From the NCBI GenBank assembly GCA_019843655.1, contig JACDQD010000004.1, positions 1,116,001 through 1,180,000 on the forward strand: a DNA stretch of 64,000 nucleotides. The letters are read 5' to 3'. The notes under the pieces were generated by a model. That model was not told where the DNA came from. It did not search any database and saw only the letters and a program-made list of their open reading frames with translations. The stretch's first letter is position 1. Each line of letters begins with the position of its first letter. This document shows positions 52,203 to 63,825 of this stretch, one piece after another. This stretch comes from Lethocerus indicus (lineage: Eukaryota; Arthropoda; Insecta; Hemiptera; Belostomatidae). The position numbers and the translations under genes are program-made.

Positions 52203-53823
52203 TACCCTCACACCTATTTATTACCCTTATACCTCTCTTGAATCTGCATTTTCCTCTCCTGGCTGTCCCATAAATTGAAAGTTGGATGTGAAGGTACGGA
52301 AGAAGCCGAAACATGTAAAGTATTTATTTTATTATTCAGCGGAAATAAAATTCATTCATCGACATCCGTTTCAGAGAAATCGATCGCTCGCCCCCGTATT
52401 TCCCTTTTGAATTGGCATTTGAATAATTCATGCGATAATAAAAACAATAGCTCGGTGATTGGGGTATGCCCCCCCTCGCGCATTACCATAATTAGAGGCT
52501 AAATCCCCGGGTTCGTCCTATTAAATTAGTGAACGACTGTTGGTCGAGACCGACTGGCTTTGTTCAGCTCGTCTCAAAGCTGTTCAGGTTTTATCGAATC
52601 GCAATTAAAACTGAGGAGGGGACGAAATTCAAAATGTTCGATTTGTTTCCCCTTTTTTTAAAAACGGACGCGGACCAAATTAGTTTTGTTAAGTCACTTT
52701 CGGCTGCGGCGGGTTCATTCGCGAGACTAATGAAAAATTCATTAAGGGCATTATACTTCGACTAATGAGAGAATAAGCGCCGAAATTTTATGCACGCCCG
52801 AGCCCTTTTACCGGCTTAAATGTTAAACCTAATTACTCTGAAAGCCGTAGAAACAATTTATCATCGGTGAAAAAAAAAAAAATTGTGCAGTGTACCTTAA
52901 TCGCTTCGATATATTCTGAAAATAAAAAATGTATATAGAATTCGATAAATTAAAATTCCACGACCGGCTCATAATTCACCACGAGTGTTAATAATTAAGG
53001 TTGAATCTGATGCATGATATATAATTATTTTCGGAATAAAATTTTTGAATATAGCTCGAGACTCCGGTTGAGTTTTTTGACCCGTTCAGGATGATGAATC
53101 GTCCGGTGGTTTGGAAACGTTGGGAAGAGCCCCAATCATCTAGTTATACACTTGGGAGAAGGCACCATTAGGCCATATTCTGCTTGGAAAGCTTGGTCGT
53201 GAAAATGGGTAGCGATTCGACCATTCTTCGTTATAGGAACCATCATTTTTACTTTTAATCGAATTTACCCCAAACTGACTCAGAATATAAGCCGTTTATT
53301 TCATTCAAATACAATAATCATTCTTGAATCAGTTTCATCCCGATAAAAACATATAGATATCGCGACGTTTCAACGACGGAGGCCGTACAACAAGTGCGAC
53401 AATGTACCATTCAACACTTGTGAGGTGAGAAATGCGTCTCGCATTTGAAATGTAAATTTTCTGTGTCCTCGCCGAAATCACTCGCGGTGCTCTATTAAAT
53501 CGAGGACGAAGTAGTTGAATTAGGGCGGTCGACATTTGTAGCCGTCGTGACGGGGGTACACCACTGTCCGAGATGAATGGGCCCAATCGTGTATAATAGA
53601 GAGTCAGATGTCAGTTGATGACAATGTTTGAAAATGGACGACGCCCTTTCCGCGCCCTAAAATTGTACAAGTTCAAAATGACAAGCGATTAGCGCAAATA
53701 AATTGAATGTGAAAACGCGTATTTTATTCTCCTCGCTACAGTGATTATAATCGCACAAGTAGTACAGTGTTAGTAATACGAAAGTTGTGTCGTGCCATTT
53801 ATCATTTCATGATACCGGTCGTA
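52203..53823. other. Unannotated interval
   Basis: No gene or element recognised. 53100-53600 has a more even base composition and an 83-codon minus-strand frame, without a domain I can name. Confidence 0.35.
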
Positions 53824-53950
53824 CGGTTGGAATACCATTATTCCAGCGATCTTCCGTCTCCGGTCCATAATTCGGTTTCGGGTATTTCGGGATGTTAACG
53901 ACGAAGCAAAAGACCAAACCAGCGAGAGGAGACAGAAACACCACAAACCT
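53824..53950. mobile_element. Foldback family fragment O, internally deleted
   Basis: A left piece (GGTTGGAATACC, TTCCGTCTCCGGTCC, TTCGGTTTCGGG) is followed closely by a right piece (AAGCAAAAGACCAAACCAGC, GAGAGGAGACAGAAACACCA). The centre and most of both arms are lost. Confidence 0.6.
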
Positions 53951-54404
53951 TGTATGTTTAATTTTCATTAATCCTCTCGGTACTAATATTTTGTTATTCA
54001 TAGAACGACTGAAATAAATATTGTAAAGAAATAATTTTTTCTTCATTATTATTTCCACCGATTAATCGCATTATGCCGCCCGCCCACCCCACCATTTACG
54101 GTCGGTTTTTGCAAATTACGCCGACAGTTTCTAAACTCTATTATTGCAGTTTGCCCCGCTTTTAAATATTATACTTTGTAATACGGTTTCTTTATTCTCT
54201 CCCGGATGGGATCAGTATCGATCCGAATAGTGAACACGCAACGGTCGTTCTCGCAAAGTGTAAGGTACGCGATAAACGAGGTTTTTCGCTTAACCCTATT
54301 TCTTTCTTTTTTTTTTGACGATCGTTTGAAAAGTCTGAAAGAAGGTCGTATCTAATACAGATCCGTATTATGGAACCGGTTTATTTATGACTGTTTTTCA
54401 CGCA
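53951..54404. other. Unannotated interval
   Basis: Nothing recognised before the solo LTR. Confidence 0.4.
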
Positions 54405-54410
54405 TATCAG

Positions 54411-54991
54411 TTGTAACCCGGCGGACCGGGTTAAGTATATTTCTGTTGCCGCTAGTTTGTTGCCATATTAGTCGGTGGTATTTTGGTAGTTAGGTTTAAT
54501 AAGTCGGGTTCAAACCTTTAGATTGGAATTGAATGCGTGTAAGTGAATAAGTCGCCGGCCGGGAGAAGGCTGGCTACCTAGAGTCGGACCAAACAATGGG
54601 GTAGGTAGCCAGGTCAATTTTTTGGGTAGCGACCCTCCCCCTTTCCAAGAACTAGGGCTGCGGCAAAGGACAAAACGCAGGCTACACAAGGAGACCCGGA
54701 ACTCTGTGGGCGGGGCGTAGGCCGTTGGAGGGAGACGGGAGCCTGGTTACAGGGGTAGTCCGTAGGGGAAAAGTGAGAAAATGAGAGGTACAGGAGCCCG
54801 GAATGGAAGACTACCGGAGTTTTTAGCGAGACGTGGGCTAAGGGAACCTGACACTGGACGAGGAAGGATGCGCGTGCTTCCCATTAGAAGAAGGACACCC
54901 GAAACCGTACAGTAAGCCTAACCGTAAATTACTTGTAGTTCGTCCATTTGATGGAATAAATCAGTGAATAAAATCAAATCGAACCGTTACA
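54411..54991. mobile_element. Solo LTR of an LTR retrotransposon
   Basis: A 581-bp segment starting TTGTAACCCGG and ending CCGTTACA, so that TGTAAC/GTTACA form short terminal inverted repeats, is flanked on both sides by TATCAG (54405-54410 and 54992-54997). That fits a target-site duplication, although 4-6 bp is the usual range for LTR elements. The first bases include an 8-bp dyad TAACCCGG cgga CCGGGTTA (54414-54433). The interior is more GC-rich than its surroundings, and AATAAA-type signals occur close to the right end (about 54953-54975), as in an LTR polyadenylation region. No internal coding sequence is present, so recombination between two LTRs is inferred. Strand + is suggested by the position of AATAAA. 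Gypsy or BEL/Pao membership cannot be decided. Confidence 0.6.
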
Positions 54992-54997
54992 TATCAG

Positions 54998-55691
54998 CCG
55001 AGTAGGACACGATACGGCGAATACGGAATTAGCGTATTGATTCAAGTGATGAAATTATCCGGTGGCTCGAATGTAGGTAATTGTTGGAAAGGAGTTTAGT
55101 TGTCCACTGCGGGGAAGTGCTGGGAGTTCAGCGGAAGTGTGCGGGCCCGACATCCACTTCCCCTCCCCCACCCCCCCGCCCCGCCCGTAAGATTGAATTT
55201 AGGAGACGCCGCTTTGTAACTGGAACTTGGCCCGGGGCTGGGAAAACTGAATTGCTGGCCTCCGGCAGGATGAGGAAGGGCCTTCTCCCCCCCCCCCCCA
55301 ACCCCCCCTAACCCCCCCTACAAACAAAAAATTAACAACTACCGGTCGGGGAAGCGCCCGGGCGCGCCCTGTTCCACCGGAGATCAAAGCCGGGGCCCGA
55401 CCACCCCCAAACAGTCCCCAATTATCGAAACTCGAACACCCCACGACCCCTCAAGCCGAGCTCTCCCCGCACAGTATACAGGCTTCGATTAGAACCTGAC
55501 TTATTAAGAATATATAAAGAAGTAGTTACGGATTCGCGGAATTTTAAATAAGAGTAGAAAACAGGTTAGGGATACTATTCCTCGACATACGCTTAGCAAC
55601 TCTCTCATTTGGTCTTGTATACCTATATTTTCTGGATGGTCTCGGTTCAATCGCATTTTTGTTTGTACCTCGGGACCAAAAGTGGATTGAT
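54998..55691. other. Unannotated interval, C-rich tract
   Basis: Contains C-rich low complexity at 55158-55190 and 55287-55320 and a GC-rich block to 55450. No gene supported. The last 150 bp resemble the sequence downstream of the third tRNA copy (AGCAACTCTCTCATTTGGTC here, AGCAACTTTCTCATTTTTCT near 56788), so the tRNA unit begins about 55555. Confidence 0.45.
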
Positions 55692-55764
55692 TGGAGGCGC
55701 CGGGCATCGATCCCGGTACCTCTCGCATGCTAAGCGAGCGCTCTACCATCTGAGCTACGCCCCC
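55692..55764 (-). tRNA. tRNA-Ala (AGC), copy 1
   Basis: Full 73-nt cloverleaf on the minus strand: acceptor GGGGGCG/CGCCTCC with A73, D arm GCTC/GAGC, anticodon stem CTCGC/GCGAG with loop TTAGCAT (anticodon AGC, alanine), T arm CCGGG/CCCGG with loop ATCGATG. The G3:U70 pair, the alanine identity element, is present. No intron. A TTTT about 9 nt downstream can serve as a Pol III terminator. In the upstream flank (plus 55765-55910), a GCCCCACCACAAGGGG hairpin motif and a TACGGCGCTGATACTAACC motif recur in every unit. Confidence 0.96.
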
Positions 55765-56275
55765 TGATTGGCAAATTGTACCACAATAAAACAGGAATAG
55801 TGAAATTGGGCCGGTGAAAGTCAAGATTGGCCGGCTCTAAGGCCCCTTGTGGTGGGGCAGACACCGAGGAGTGGCCTGCGTGGCCGGTTAGTATCAGCGC
55901 CGTACAACCGAACGAACTGTGCTCCAATTAACTTGTTGAACATATTATATAGTGAAGTACAACAATTAGTATACTAATTATATAATAAATAAATAGTTTA
56001 ATAATGCGGAATTGAGGGCGGAATTCACTTTTTAAAGAGCTATGTTGAATACATTCAATATTGATTTTGTATTAATCACTGCAATTTCAGAGAATAGATA
56101 TCCCCTCAATAGCCTTAGTAGTGTACGCTTTCACCATTTTATATCCTGTAATTATCAATATCTAGCCATGAAAAGAGATACCGGTAGGTTTATGTTTATT
56201 GACTCCATAAGAATATAGCTTACATCGTGATCTCGCAAATTTTTTCCGGTATCACTGGACCAAAAGTGGATTGAT

Positions 56276-56348
56276 TGGAGGCGCCGGGCATCGATCCCGG
56301 TACCTCTCGCATGCTAAGCGAGCGCTCTACCATCTGAGCTACGCCCCC
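56276..56348 (-). tRNA. tRNA-Ala (AGC), copy 2
   Basis: Identical 73-nt tRNA to copy 1, with the same downstream AATCCACTTTTGGTCC terminator context. The upstream flank (plus 56349-56515) differs from copy 1 by the insert CCTCCAACGGTTCAGTGGAA, which is shared only with copy 4. Confidence 0.96.
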
Positions 56349-56882
56349 TGATTGGCAAATTGTACCATAAAAAAATTGAATAGTAAAATTGGGCCGGTGA
56401 AAGTCAAGATTGGCCGGCTCTAAGGCCCCTTGTGGTGGGGCGGACCTCCAACGGTTCAGTGGAATGGCCTGCGTGCCGGGTTAGTATCAGCGCCGTACAA
56501 CCGAACGAAATGTGCTCCAACTAACTTGTTCAACAAATATATAATAAACTATAACAATTAGTATACTAATTATATAATAAATAAATAGTTTAATAAGTGG
56601 AATTGAGGACGCCTTACTCCATTACATGGTATGCTTTCACCATTCTATATCTCATATCTAACAATTTCTGATCGGTTTGGTATAAAGAGACACTGGTCCA
56701 GAAATGTTTTTTTTAACATATTTAATATTGACATCGTGTATCCAAAATTGACGGATTTTTAGGGATACTTTTCCTCCATACGCTTAGCAACTTTCTCATT
56801 TTTCTTGTATACCTATATTTTCTGGATCGTCTCGGTCCAATCGCATTTTTTTATTGTACTTCGGGACCAAAATGCAGGTGTC

Positions 56883-56955
56883 TGGAGGCGCCGGGCATCG
56901 ATCCCGGTACCTCTCGCATGCTAAGCGAGCGCTCTACCATCTGAGCTACGCCCCC
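56883..56955 (-). tRNA. tRNA-Ala (AGC), copy 3
   Basis: Identical 73-nt tRNA. Downstream flank diverges from copies 1 and 2 (the plus strand just before it reads GACCAAAATGCAGGTGTC), but a TTTTGGTCC run is kept about 13 nt after the gene. Upstream flank (56956-57110) retains the GGCCGGTGAAAGTCAAGATT, hairpin and TACGGCGCTGATACTAACCC motifs. Direct repeat of copies 1 and 2. Confidence 0.96.
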
Positions 56956-57114
56956 ATTTTATCAAATTGTACCAGTTAAAAACTAGAATAGTGAAATTGG
57001 GCCGGTGAAAGTCAAGATTGAACCGGCTCTAAGGCCCTTGTGGTGGGGCAGACACCGAGGAGTGGCCTGCGTGGCGGGTTAGTATCAGCGCCGTACAATT
57101 TGTTGAACAAATGT

Positions 57115-58369
57115 GCGTATACTGTGTTTTACCAACTATCGGTTTTTTATTGTATAATCGATAGTTTTATTTGATAGTTCCGTCATAATGTTTAGGTGTC
57201 GCGTTCGAAAACGTTCAGGATCAATATTTCTTTACGCTTCATTCCCGCCTTAGAGTAAGATAATCTTAATTAGTAAGACACCCCTATTAAGGGAGGACTG
57301 GGTAAGGGGTTTGGGGATGGGGCTAAAACTTGGTAGAGCACTGGGAACGTTCTATAACTCTCATGGGGCGAATTATCATTCGAGGAAAACTGACGCATTT
57401 CCCTCTCCCGTTCTTTTCATGGGTTCACCTATATCCCGGCCCTCCCCCCCCACCTCGCGCTCTCAGCCCTTACTCCCTTCTTTATTGTCCCATTAAGCCA
57501 ATTATACGGCCCTTTGACTTTTACAGGCCCCCGCACCCGACACCCTCTGGCCCGGTATCAAATCTCGGAGCTCGTTTGCGGAATTTCACCCCCATTTATG
57601 GTCAATTTGCGTCATTCGCCCGTTTCGCCTTTCATGAGTAATGCAACATGGGATCGGATTTTATCATACCGGCCATTTCTTTCTCTCGAATGGCGTCCTT
57701 ATAAATAGATGCGAATTTTCTTCTATCTCCACTGGCTGTTTTGGTCTCTCTCGTTTAGCCACTTCATTTTATTTAGTCGTCCAGTCATTGAACAAATAGA
57801 AGGTCGGAATCATAAAGTAATGGAAAAATCTGTGAAATGGATTTGGAATGTAATGAGCAATTCGAATCCTGGCGAACGATTCTAATTAAATTCGCCCAGC
57901 TTTATCGGTAAACACTTTACTGTCACCGGAAGGTCAAACCCGTTACCCAAATAACTGTGTATAATTACAGGTTCGATTTAGCCAGTTCGGGCTTTAATTA
58001 AAAGTGGAAAACGGGCGTTTTCAAAACGAGAAAAAAATGTGTAGGGGCGCGGATGGTTGTGACCGCGTATTAAAGGGCGGGTTAATATATTAACGGCGGT
58101 ATCGGATGGGGGGATTAGCGGGCAGAATTTATGAGGCCAATGAGAGTGGAGTGGCGAGCGGCCCACGATCAGATAGAGGCCGCCCCCGCTTTACGATACC
58201 GCCCCCGACCTACTAAACACTGGTTTATGCGTCGCACGAACACCGCTTATTGCTATAGAAAAAAAAATACGCACAGTTTAACGGTTTCCCTATATTCAAG
58301 ATATCCCCTATCTAATTTCATACAGGTATTCAAAGTTTCTGAATTATAAAAAAAGAAATATTATGAAAT
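57115..58369. other. Spacer of the tRNA inverted duplication
   Basis: Non-duplicated DNA between the two arms. Contains a C-rich patch at 57440-57470 and opposing short open frames at 57311-57708; no gene is recognised. Confidence 0.4.
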
Positions 58370-58530
58370 TTCGGTTGTACGGCGCTGATACTAACCCGGC
58401 ACGCAGGGCATTCCACTGAACCGTTGGAGGTCCGCCCCACCACAAGGGGCCTTAGAGCCGGCCAATCTTGACTTTCACCGGCCCAATTTCACAATTAATG
58501 TTGCTTAACTGTAATAAAAATTGATAAAAT

Positions 58531-58603
58531 GGGGGCGTAGCTCAGATGGTAGAGCGCTCGCTTAGCATGCGAGAGGTACCGGGATCGATGCCCGGCGCCT
58601 CCA
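58531..58603 (+). tRNA. tRNA-Ala (AGC), copy 4
   Basis: Identical 73-nt tRNA on the plus strand, anticodon AGC at 58564-58566, TTTT terminator about 10 nt downstream (ATCAATCCACTTTTGG). The immediate upstream 45 bp differ from copies 1-3 (AATTAATGTTGCTTAACTGT, then AATAAAAATTGATAAAAT), so its 5' context may change its expression. Confidence 0.96.
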
Positions 58604-59254
58604 ATCAATCCACTTTTGGTCCAGTGATACCGGAAAAATTTGGATTGAACTTGAGTCGATCGAGAATATAAGTGTACTCAAGTTCGATTGTGCCATTTGT
58701 TGAGCGTATTTCTTTACGTACTTTACATTACTGATGAAATGAAGGTGTTAAAATATATGTCCGGCCCCTACAAGATATTTACATTTTGAGATCACGATGT
58801 AAGCTATATTCTTATGGAGTCAATAAACATAAACCTACCGGTATCTCTTTTCATGGCTAGATATTGATAAATACAGGATATAAAATGGTGAAAGCGTACA
58901 CTACTAAGGCTATTGAGGGGATATCTATTCTCTGAAATTGCAGTGATTAATACAAAAACCAATATTGAATGTATTCAATATAGTTCTTTAAAAAGTGAAT
59001 TCCGCCCTCAATTCCGCATTATTAAACTATTTATTTATTATACAACTAGCATACTAATTGTTGTACTTCATTATATTATTTGTTCAACAAGTTAATTGGA
59101 GCACAGTTCGTTCGGTTGTACGGCGCTGATACTAACCGGCCACGCAGGCCACTCCTCGGTGTCTGCCCCACCACAAGGGCCTTAGAGCCGGCCAATCTTG
59201 ACTTTCACCGGCCCAATTTCACTATTCCTGTTTTTGTGGTACAATTTGCCAATC

Positions 59255-59333
59255 AGGGGCGTAGCTCAGATGGTAGAGCGCTCGCTAGTATGTGAGAGGG
59301 GGTACCTCGGGATCGGATGCCCGGGCGCCTCCA
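59255..59333 (+). pseudogene. Degenerate tRNA-Ala, copy 5
   Basis: Homologous to the four intact copies but broken: one G is lost from the 5' acceptor strand (AGGGGCG), the anticodon region reads CTCGCTAGTATGTGAG and no longer forms a 7-nt loop with AGC in place, and extra bases occur in the variable region and T arm (GGGGGTACCTCGGGATCGGA). It lies in the right arm opposite intact copy 1, so it decayed after the inverted duplication or was damaged by it. Not expected to yield a functional tRNA. Confidence 0.88.
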
Positions 59334-62300
59334 ATTAATTACTTTTGGTACGAAGATTGGACCAATATTTGGATCGATCGAAAGACGATCGACGAAATAA
59401 GTGTTAGCAAGTTCAATTGCGTCAGTTTCTAAGCACAGGTCTTTACTTCCTTTACGTTACTGAAGGAAATGAAGGTGTAAAAATATATGTCCGGCGCCTC
59501 CAAGATATTTGCATTTTGGCGTATGCTTTCATTTAAGATCCATCCGGATTAAATATTTATAAAAATTGATGACGTGAGACATTACCGACGGAATTCTCAT
59601 TTCATATGCTAGGCTATTGAGTCAATGAGTCGATAAATTTAATATCTTTGTTATAGCATTGCGGTGCTTTTCAGCGCCTTACAACGGATATTACATCGAA
59701 ACGTTTATCCGAAGATTTACCGGCCGTAATAAGTTGGATGTTTCGCAATTGAAATTTTTACTGCAGTACAATAAATAGTCACTCGAGAGGGGCTGAGATT
59801 TATTACAGCATTAAACTTTCATTTTTTTTTTAATAGGCCTATATGATCGTAACCTTTTACGTCGTAAAGCCGGGTATTGTAACTGAGATATTAAAAGTTT
59901 AAGAACCGTAAAGCAGTCGGTATTAAACGGAGCGGAAATATTAAACATCTTGAAGAGTAGCATAATTTCCAACATATTGTGATCGAGGATCAGGCGTGAT
60001 TAAATGTTAAAACTTCAATTACCCCCATAGTACTGGAGCAATATCGGAATATTTATATTTAAAACTAACTTGGCGTGCCCAGCGGACGAATTCCCAGAGG
60101 TGATTCGGCGTACTCCTGCATCCACATTTCGATAATGAAGTGTCCGTTATGCGTGTAATGTGGTGTGGGAATTAACTAGTTTTGAATAAATATCTCGTAA
60201 TAATTTGCGGATATATTTGGTTTAATGAGCATTCAGCTGCACGCAACCGTATTCCCCATTATTTCTTTCAAATTTAACTAATTTAAAATTATTCTCTCAT
60301 TTAATAGAAGCGATCGGAAGAAGAATATTTAAAAACCTAAATTATAATTTCATTTCATCCTGTTTGTTAATTTATTAATGACTAAGGGATACTTTTTAGT
60401 ATCAACTTCGATAAAAAAATAAATAGAAAAATGCATAGTCTAAAGAGCCGCGAATACGATTTTAGAGGGTAAAATAATTTTCCCAGAAACGATGCTACGT
60501 CACACGGCGTATACTTTTTACCGAGAGACATAATATTATAATATTATTTCTAGCAGAATTTTGTCAAAAATCGAGTCGTCTAATTACCGAAAACGATGCA
60601 CAACAGAGAGTGCAGTGTTTTAATGCAGATTTAATCAGAGATTCGCACTGTTTCTTCTTAGAGTCAACTTTAAGGATGAAAACGCGAAATTGGCTCACTG
60701 AGTCGATTCTATTTTCTTACTTCGGTTATAAACTTCGGAACCGTATAAATACATTAGGGACGTTCGAACGAGCTATAAAAGCCGGGGGCGCGTTCGGGCA
60801 CACATTCATCCCTAAACGAACTTCGCTTAATTCGAATTTTCGCGATCCGACCTTATAGGACCCTTGAATTCAATCGAATTAAAGCCGGCTCCTAAAAATT
60901 TCTGTTTCTGTGTTGCGAATAGGGGAAAAAAAAACTCGGTCGCGCCTAGCGTTGACTACTACTTGATCACGGTCCGGAACCTCGCTCCTGCCCGTACATA
61001 ATTCAGGGTGTTCTCGGAATGGGAGCGGTTCGGGACGACTACAATGCGAGTGTGGGCATAAAAATTAAACGGACACAAAGGGAGTGACAGGACTGAGAAC
61101 AATTGGGGGGTGGGGGAGAGATTGGGGGGGAGGGCTCTTTGTTGGTTCTAGGGCCAACTTGCAGCGACACGTCGTTTGCTGGGGGCCCCGCTGGCGAAGC
61201 CCGTGCGCGGTTAAACTTGAAATTAACGAGCCCACTGCTTCTCCTCCCCCCCAAAGTCACTTTGATTACTCCCAGGTCTGAGCCAAACTTTGGGGCCGAA
61301 CGTCCTTCGAGTTAACTTACTTCGGTCCATTACTGCAAAAGGCGGTTACTATTTTCTCCCTTATTGAACTGTTCGGTATGGGGCTCCGTAAACTTTTCGT
61401 TTACACGGATAACCGCAGTTAATTTTCGATTTCGCCAAAAACACATAATCGGACAATTACGCCTACTACCGGCTATACTGCCGCGATAGGAGCGCAAAGG
61501 AATACAAGAGAATAGAAGGGTAATCAATATTACCATTTGGCGTGCTCATTGAGCATTTACCTGCGAAATTAGGAGCCCCCATTTCTTCGTATTTAATCCC
61601 CCGAAATTGCGATGATGATATTTCTCATCTGTATAATTCATTTTAAGATACTTGGTCGGCCTCCGCGCCTCTTATATAACTATATAAGATATAGTTATAT
61701 CTTCTGACCGATATAGAGAGCGTGCAACACTTCCAGCTCGGGTAAATTCGACTGAAGATGGGGAGAGGTGGAAATTGTCCCCTCAATTCCAATTAAAAGT
61801 TTGTATTCCTAGGTCTTTTAATAAGCTGGAAATGTACCCCGCTTCCTTTTAATTTTCAATTAAAATATATAGAATCCTGGACGTAAAGGCACGACTGTTC
61901 AGAATGAGTCTATTAATTTCAGTTTTAATTATTGCTTTAACGAAAATCGCAGCCCAAACATCTCGCGGTTAATTAAATGTCATTATTAAAAATTGCTTGA
62001 TTACGTAAGGCTGTTGCGGAATTTATTTCCGCCAAAATTAAAAGATAATTTTGTGTTTCAACTCTGTTGAACGGAAATTAGTCACGGCAACATCGTGACT
62101 ACTGAAGACCGATTGTGTCCCTTTGAAAATAAATCGCTTTTCCTTTCTTAATGGATATTCGGCCATAAAATACTACTTTTAATGAAGCGGTATATTAAAG
62201 TGTAAAATTCATTAGGAAATGTTACAGTAATAATAGAAATGTTTTGCCTTATCCAGAAAAAACTAGCGAGTGGAAATAGAAAATCGAATTTACGCTGATA

Positions 62301-63379
62301 GCTTAGTAAATATACTAAGAACATTATGTTAATGAGGCATTAGCCAATCGAAGATGAATCACCACTGGTTGATTAAGACATTACTCTTACACCTTTGATG
62401 TCGAAAATTACTTGAAAATGTAGAATAATTACATTTTGCAAATTTAATATCCAACACAAGAAAATAAAAATTTCAGTCAAAACTTAATTTTAATTTGGTC
62501 GTTAATTTAAATTTAAACCGTTGCAACCAGAACGTTTTTTACTGTGGGGCCTTTTCATTAGTACCCCGTGTTAAATCATATATTCGGGTTTTGCAAAAAC
62601 CGAAGCGGTTGGCCGGAAATTATATGCACAAGAAGTGCCAACAGGTCGGCCCCCAGCGGGGGGGCGGTGTAATTAATCGGGTTTTCTACTAAACCAGCGG
62701 ATGTTGTTCTTCTTTAACTGTACGGCTTCCCAGCTGAATCTTCATCCCGATGTACGACGGGATCAACTCTGAAGGAACTATTCGATGTCCGAATAATTGT
62801 CCAATATTTAAATTCGAGTTCCGCGTACCCGGAAATTCCGAAACCGACGTACGGATTCGATTGAAATTCTACGTACGGGCGATTAGGGGACGTGGCGCGC
62901 GACCCCAACAACGCCCACTCGAATTTGGTTCGTTCAAAAATTGAAACCGCCCGGGGAGAACCGCGGCTTATTTATTAAAAGGTAGGCCGTACCTTCCGCC
63001 GGGGGCCCCGCGCATAAATAAGATATTAATATCGCGCTTTGATTTACGGTTCGGTCTCTGTGGACGCGCGCCCAGAAAAGGGGGACGCAATTTTTTTTGC
63101 CCAGCAAGGCCGAAAGTGTTTTAAGGGATATTAGATTTTTTACGCGGCACCTGGAAAAAAATACATTCATTACGGCTTATAAACAAAAAGTTGTGGCGAG
63201 GTGGAAATATTTCAATTTTTATCCAATTGGCGGTCAGATCGCGACTGCTTTTTCTATTTTTACTCCGGTGTCTTTCTAATTTAGCTATATATCGCGTTTT
63301 TATAAGTTCCATTTTATCGATTCGTGTATCTATAAATATTCTCGATTCTATAGTTCTTTTATCTCTCCAAGAAGAACTA
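59334..63379. other. Unannotated interval
   Basis: Four kilobases with no supported gene. G/C-rich patches at 61098-61260 and 62880-63080, an 18-bp palindrome CTTATATA AC TATATAAG at 61671-61688, and a possible TATA box at 60774. Open frames are short or run on both strands. Confidence 0.35.
60774..60812 (+). promoter_or_regulatory. Possible TATA-type core promoter
   Basis: TATAAAA at 60774-60780 is followed by a GC-rich spacer and CACATTCATCC about 30 bp downstream, where an initiator would be expected. No transcript or downstream coding exon is seen, so this may be chance. Confidence 0.2.
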
Positions 63380-63825
63380 CATTCTTGGTGGCTTTGTATA
63401 TTCTTGTCCACATACCCGACTCAAAAGAATCGACTTAAACAGAAAATTTGGATTCTTAAGGCCGTTACTAAAACGGACATCAAATTTGACCAACAAACTG
63501 ACACGGACATACGGTATAGAGCTGTGGGGTTCCACCAGGAGACATCCAATTTCAGTCAAAAGCCCTTCGTACCATCCTTAATGCTCCCCCCCGGGTATGT
63601 TTCTAACCGCACAATCCACCATGACCTCAACATACCGCAAAAGTCGCAAAATCCCGGTTCCCGAAGTTCCACTCCTCATCCTAATCCACTCGTTCAGTCC
63701 CTTTTCTCCCTTACCCATCCATTACTACCCCCCGCCACGCGTCGGCTTAAACGCCTTCTCAGCCCTTAGACTACACTGTCAAGTCTGACTAAACTTGATT
63801 GTACAAAATAAAAAAAAGGTTAACA
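63380..63825 (+). pseudogene. Jockey-like LINE 3' end, frameshifted
   Basis: Broken C-terminus of the same ORF2 as at 43080-43577. Recognisable blocks are spread over different frames: ACACGGACATACGGTATAGA (TRTYGIE in the other copy), GTACCATCCTTAATGCTCCC, then GYVSNRTIHHDLNIP in frame and HPNPLVQSL in the proline-rich tail. A deletion removes the segment between the LDIP motif and AKSRF. The 3' UTR ends TTGATTGTACAAAATAAAAA with an A-rich tail at about 63800-63830, matching the terminus at 245-268. Inactive remnant. Confidence 0.8.

Larger units (their letters stand above)
55692..56515. repeat. Left arm of large inverted duplication (tRNA copies 1 and 2)
   Basis: Nearly the same sequence occurs inverted at about 58370-59333: tRNA copy 1 pairs with the damaged copy 5, and copy 2 with copy 4. 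Marker blocks are GATATCCCCTCAATAGCCTT, GAAAAGAGATACCGGTAGGT and CCAACGGTTCAGTGGAATG. The right arm has about 150 extra bp (about 58640-58789) next to copy 4. The arms enclose about 1.85 kb including tRNA copy 3. Confidence 0.85.
58370..59333. repeat. Right arm of large inverted duplication (tRNA copies 4 and 5)
   Basis: Inverted counterpart of 55692-56515. The high similarity by eye, including AT-rich intergenic stretches such as TTATGGAGTCAATAAACATA, implies a fairly recent duplication. A segment after copy 4 (AAATATATGTCCGGCCCCTA) recurs after copy 5 (59483-59502), a further direct repeat within this arm. Confidence 0.85.

Noticed and set aside
57840..57880. B-box-like ATTCGAATCC suggesting another tRNA
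   Set aside because: No cloverleaf can be formed around it and no A box lies at the right distance.
63191..63769. 192-codon plus-strand open frame read as a gene
   Set aside because: Its second half is the frameshifted LINE C-terminus and its first half has no recognisable content.
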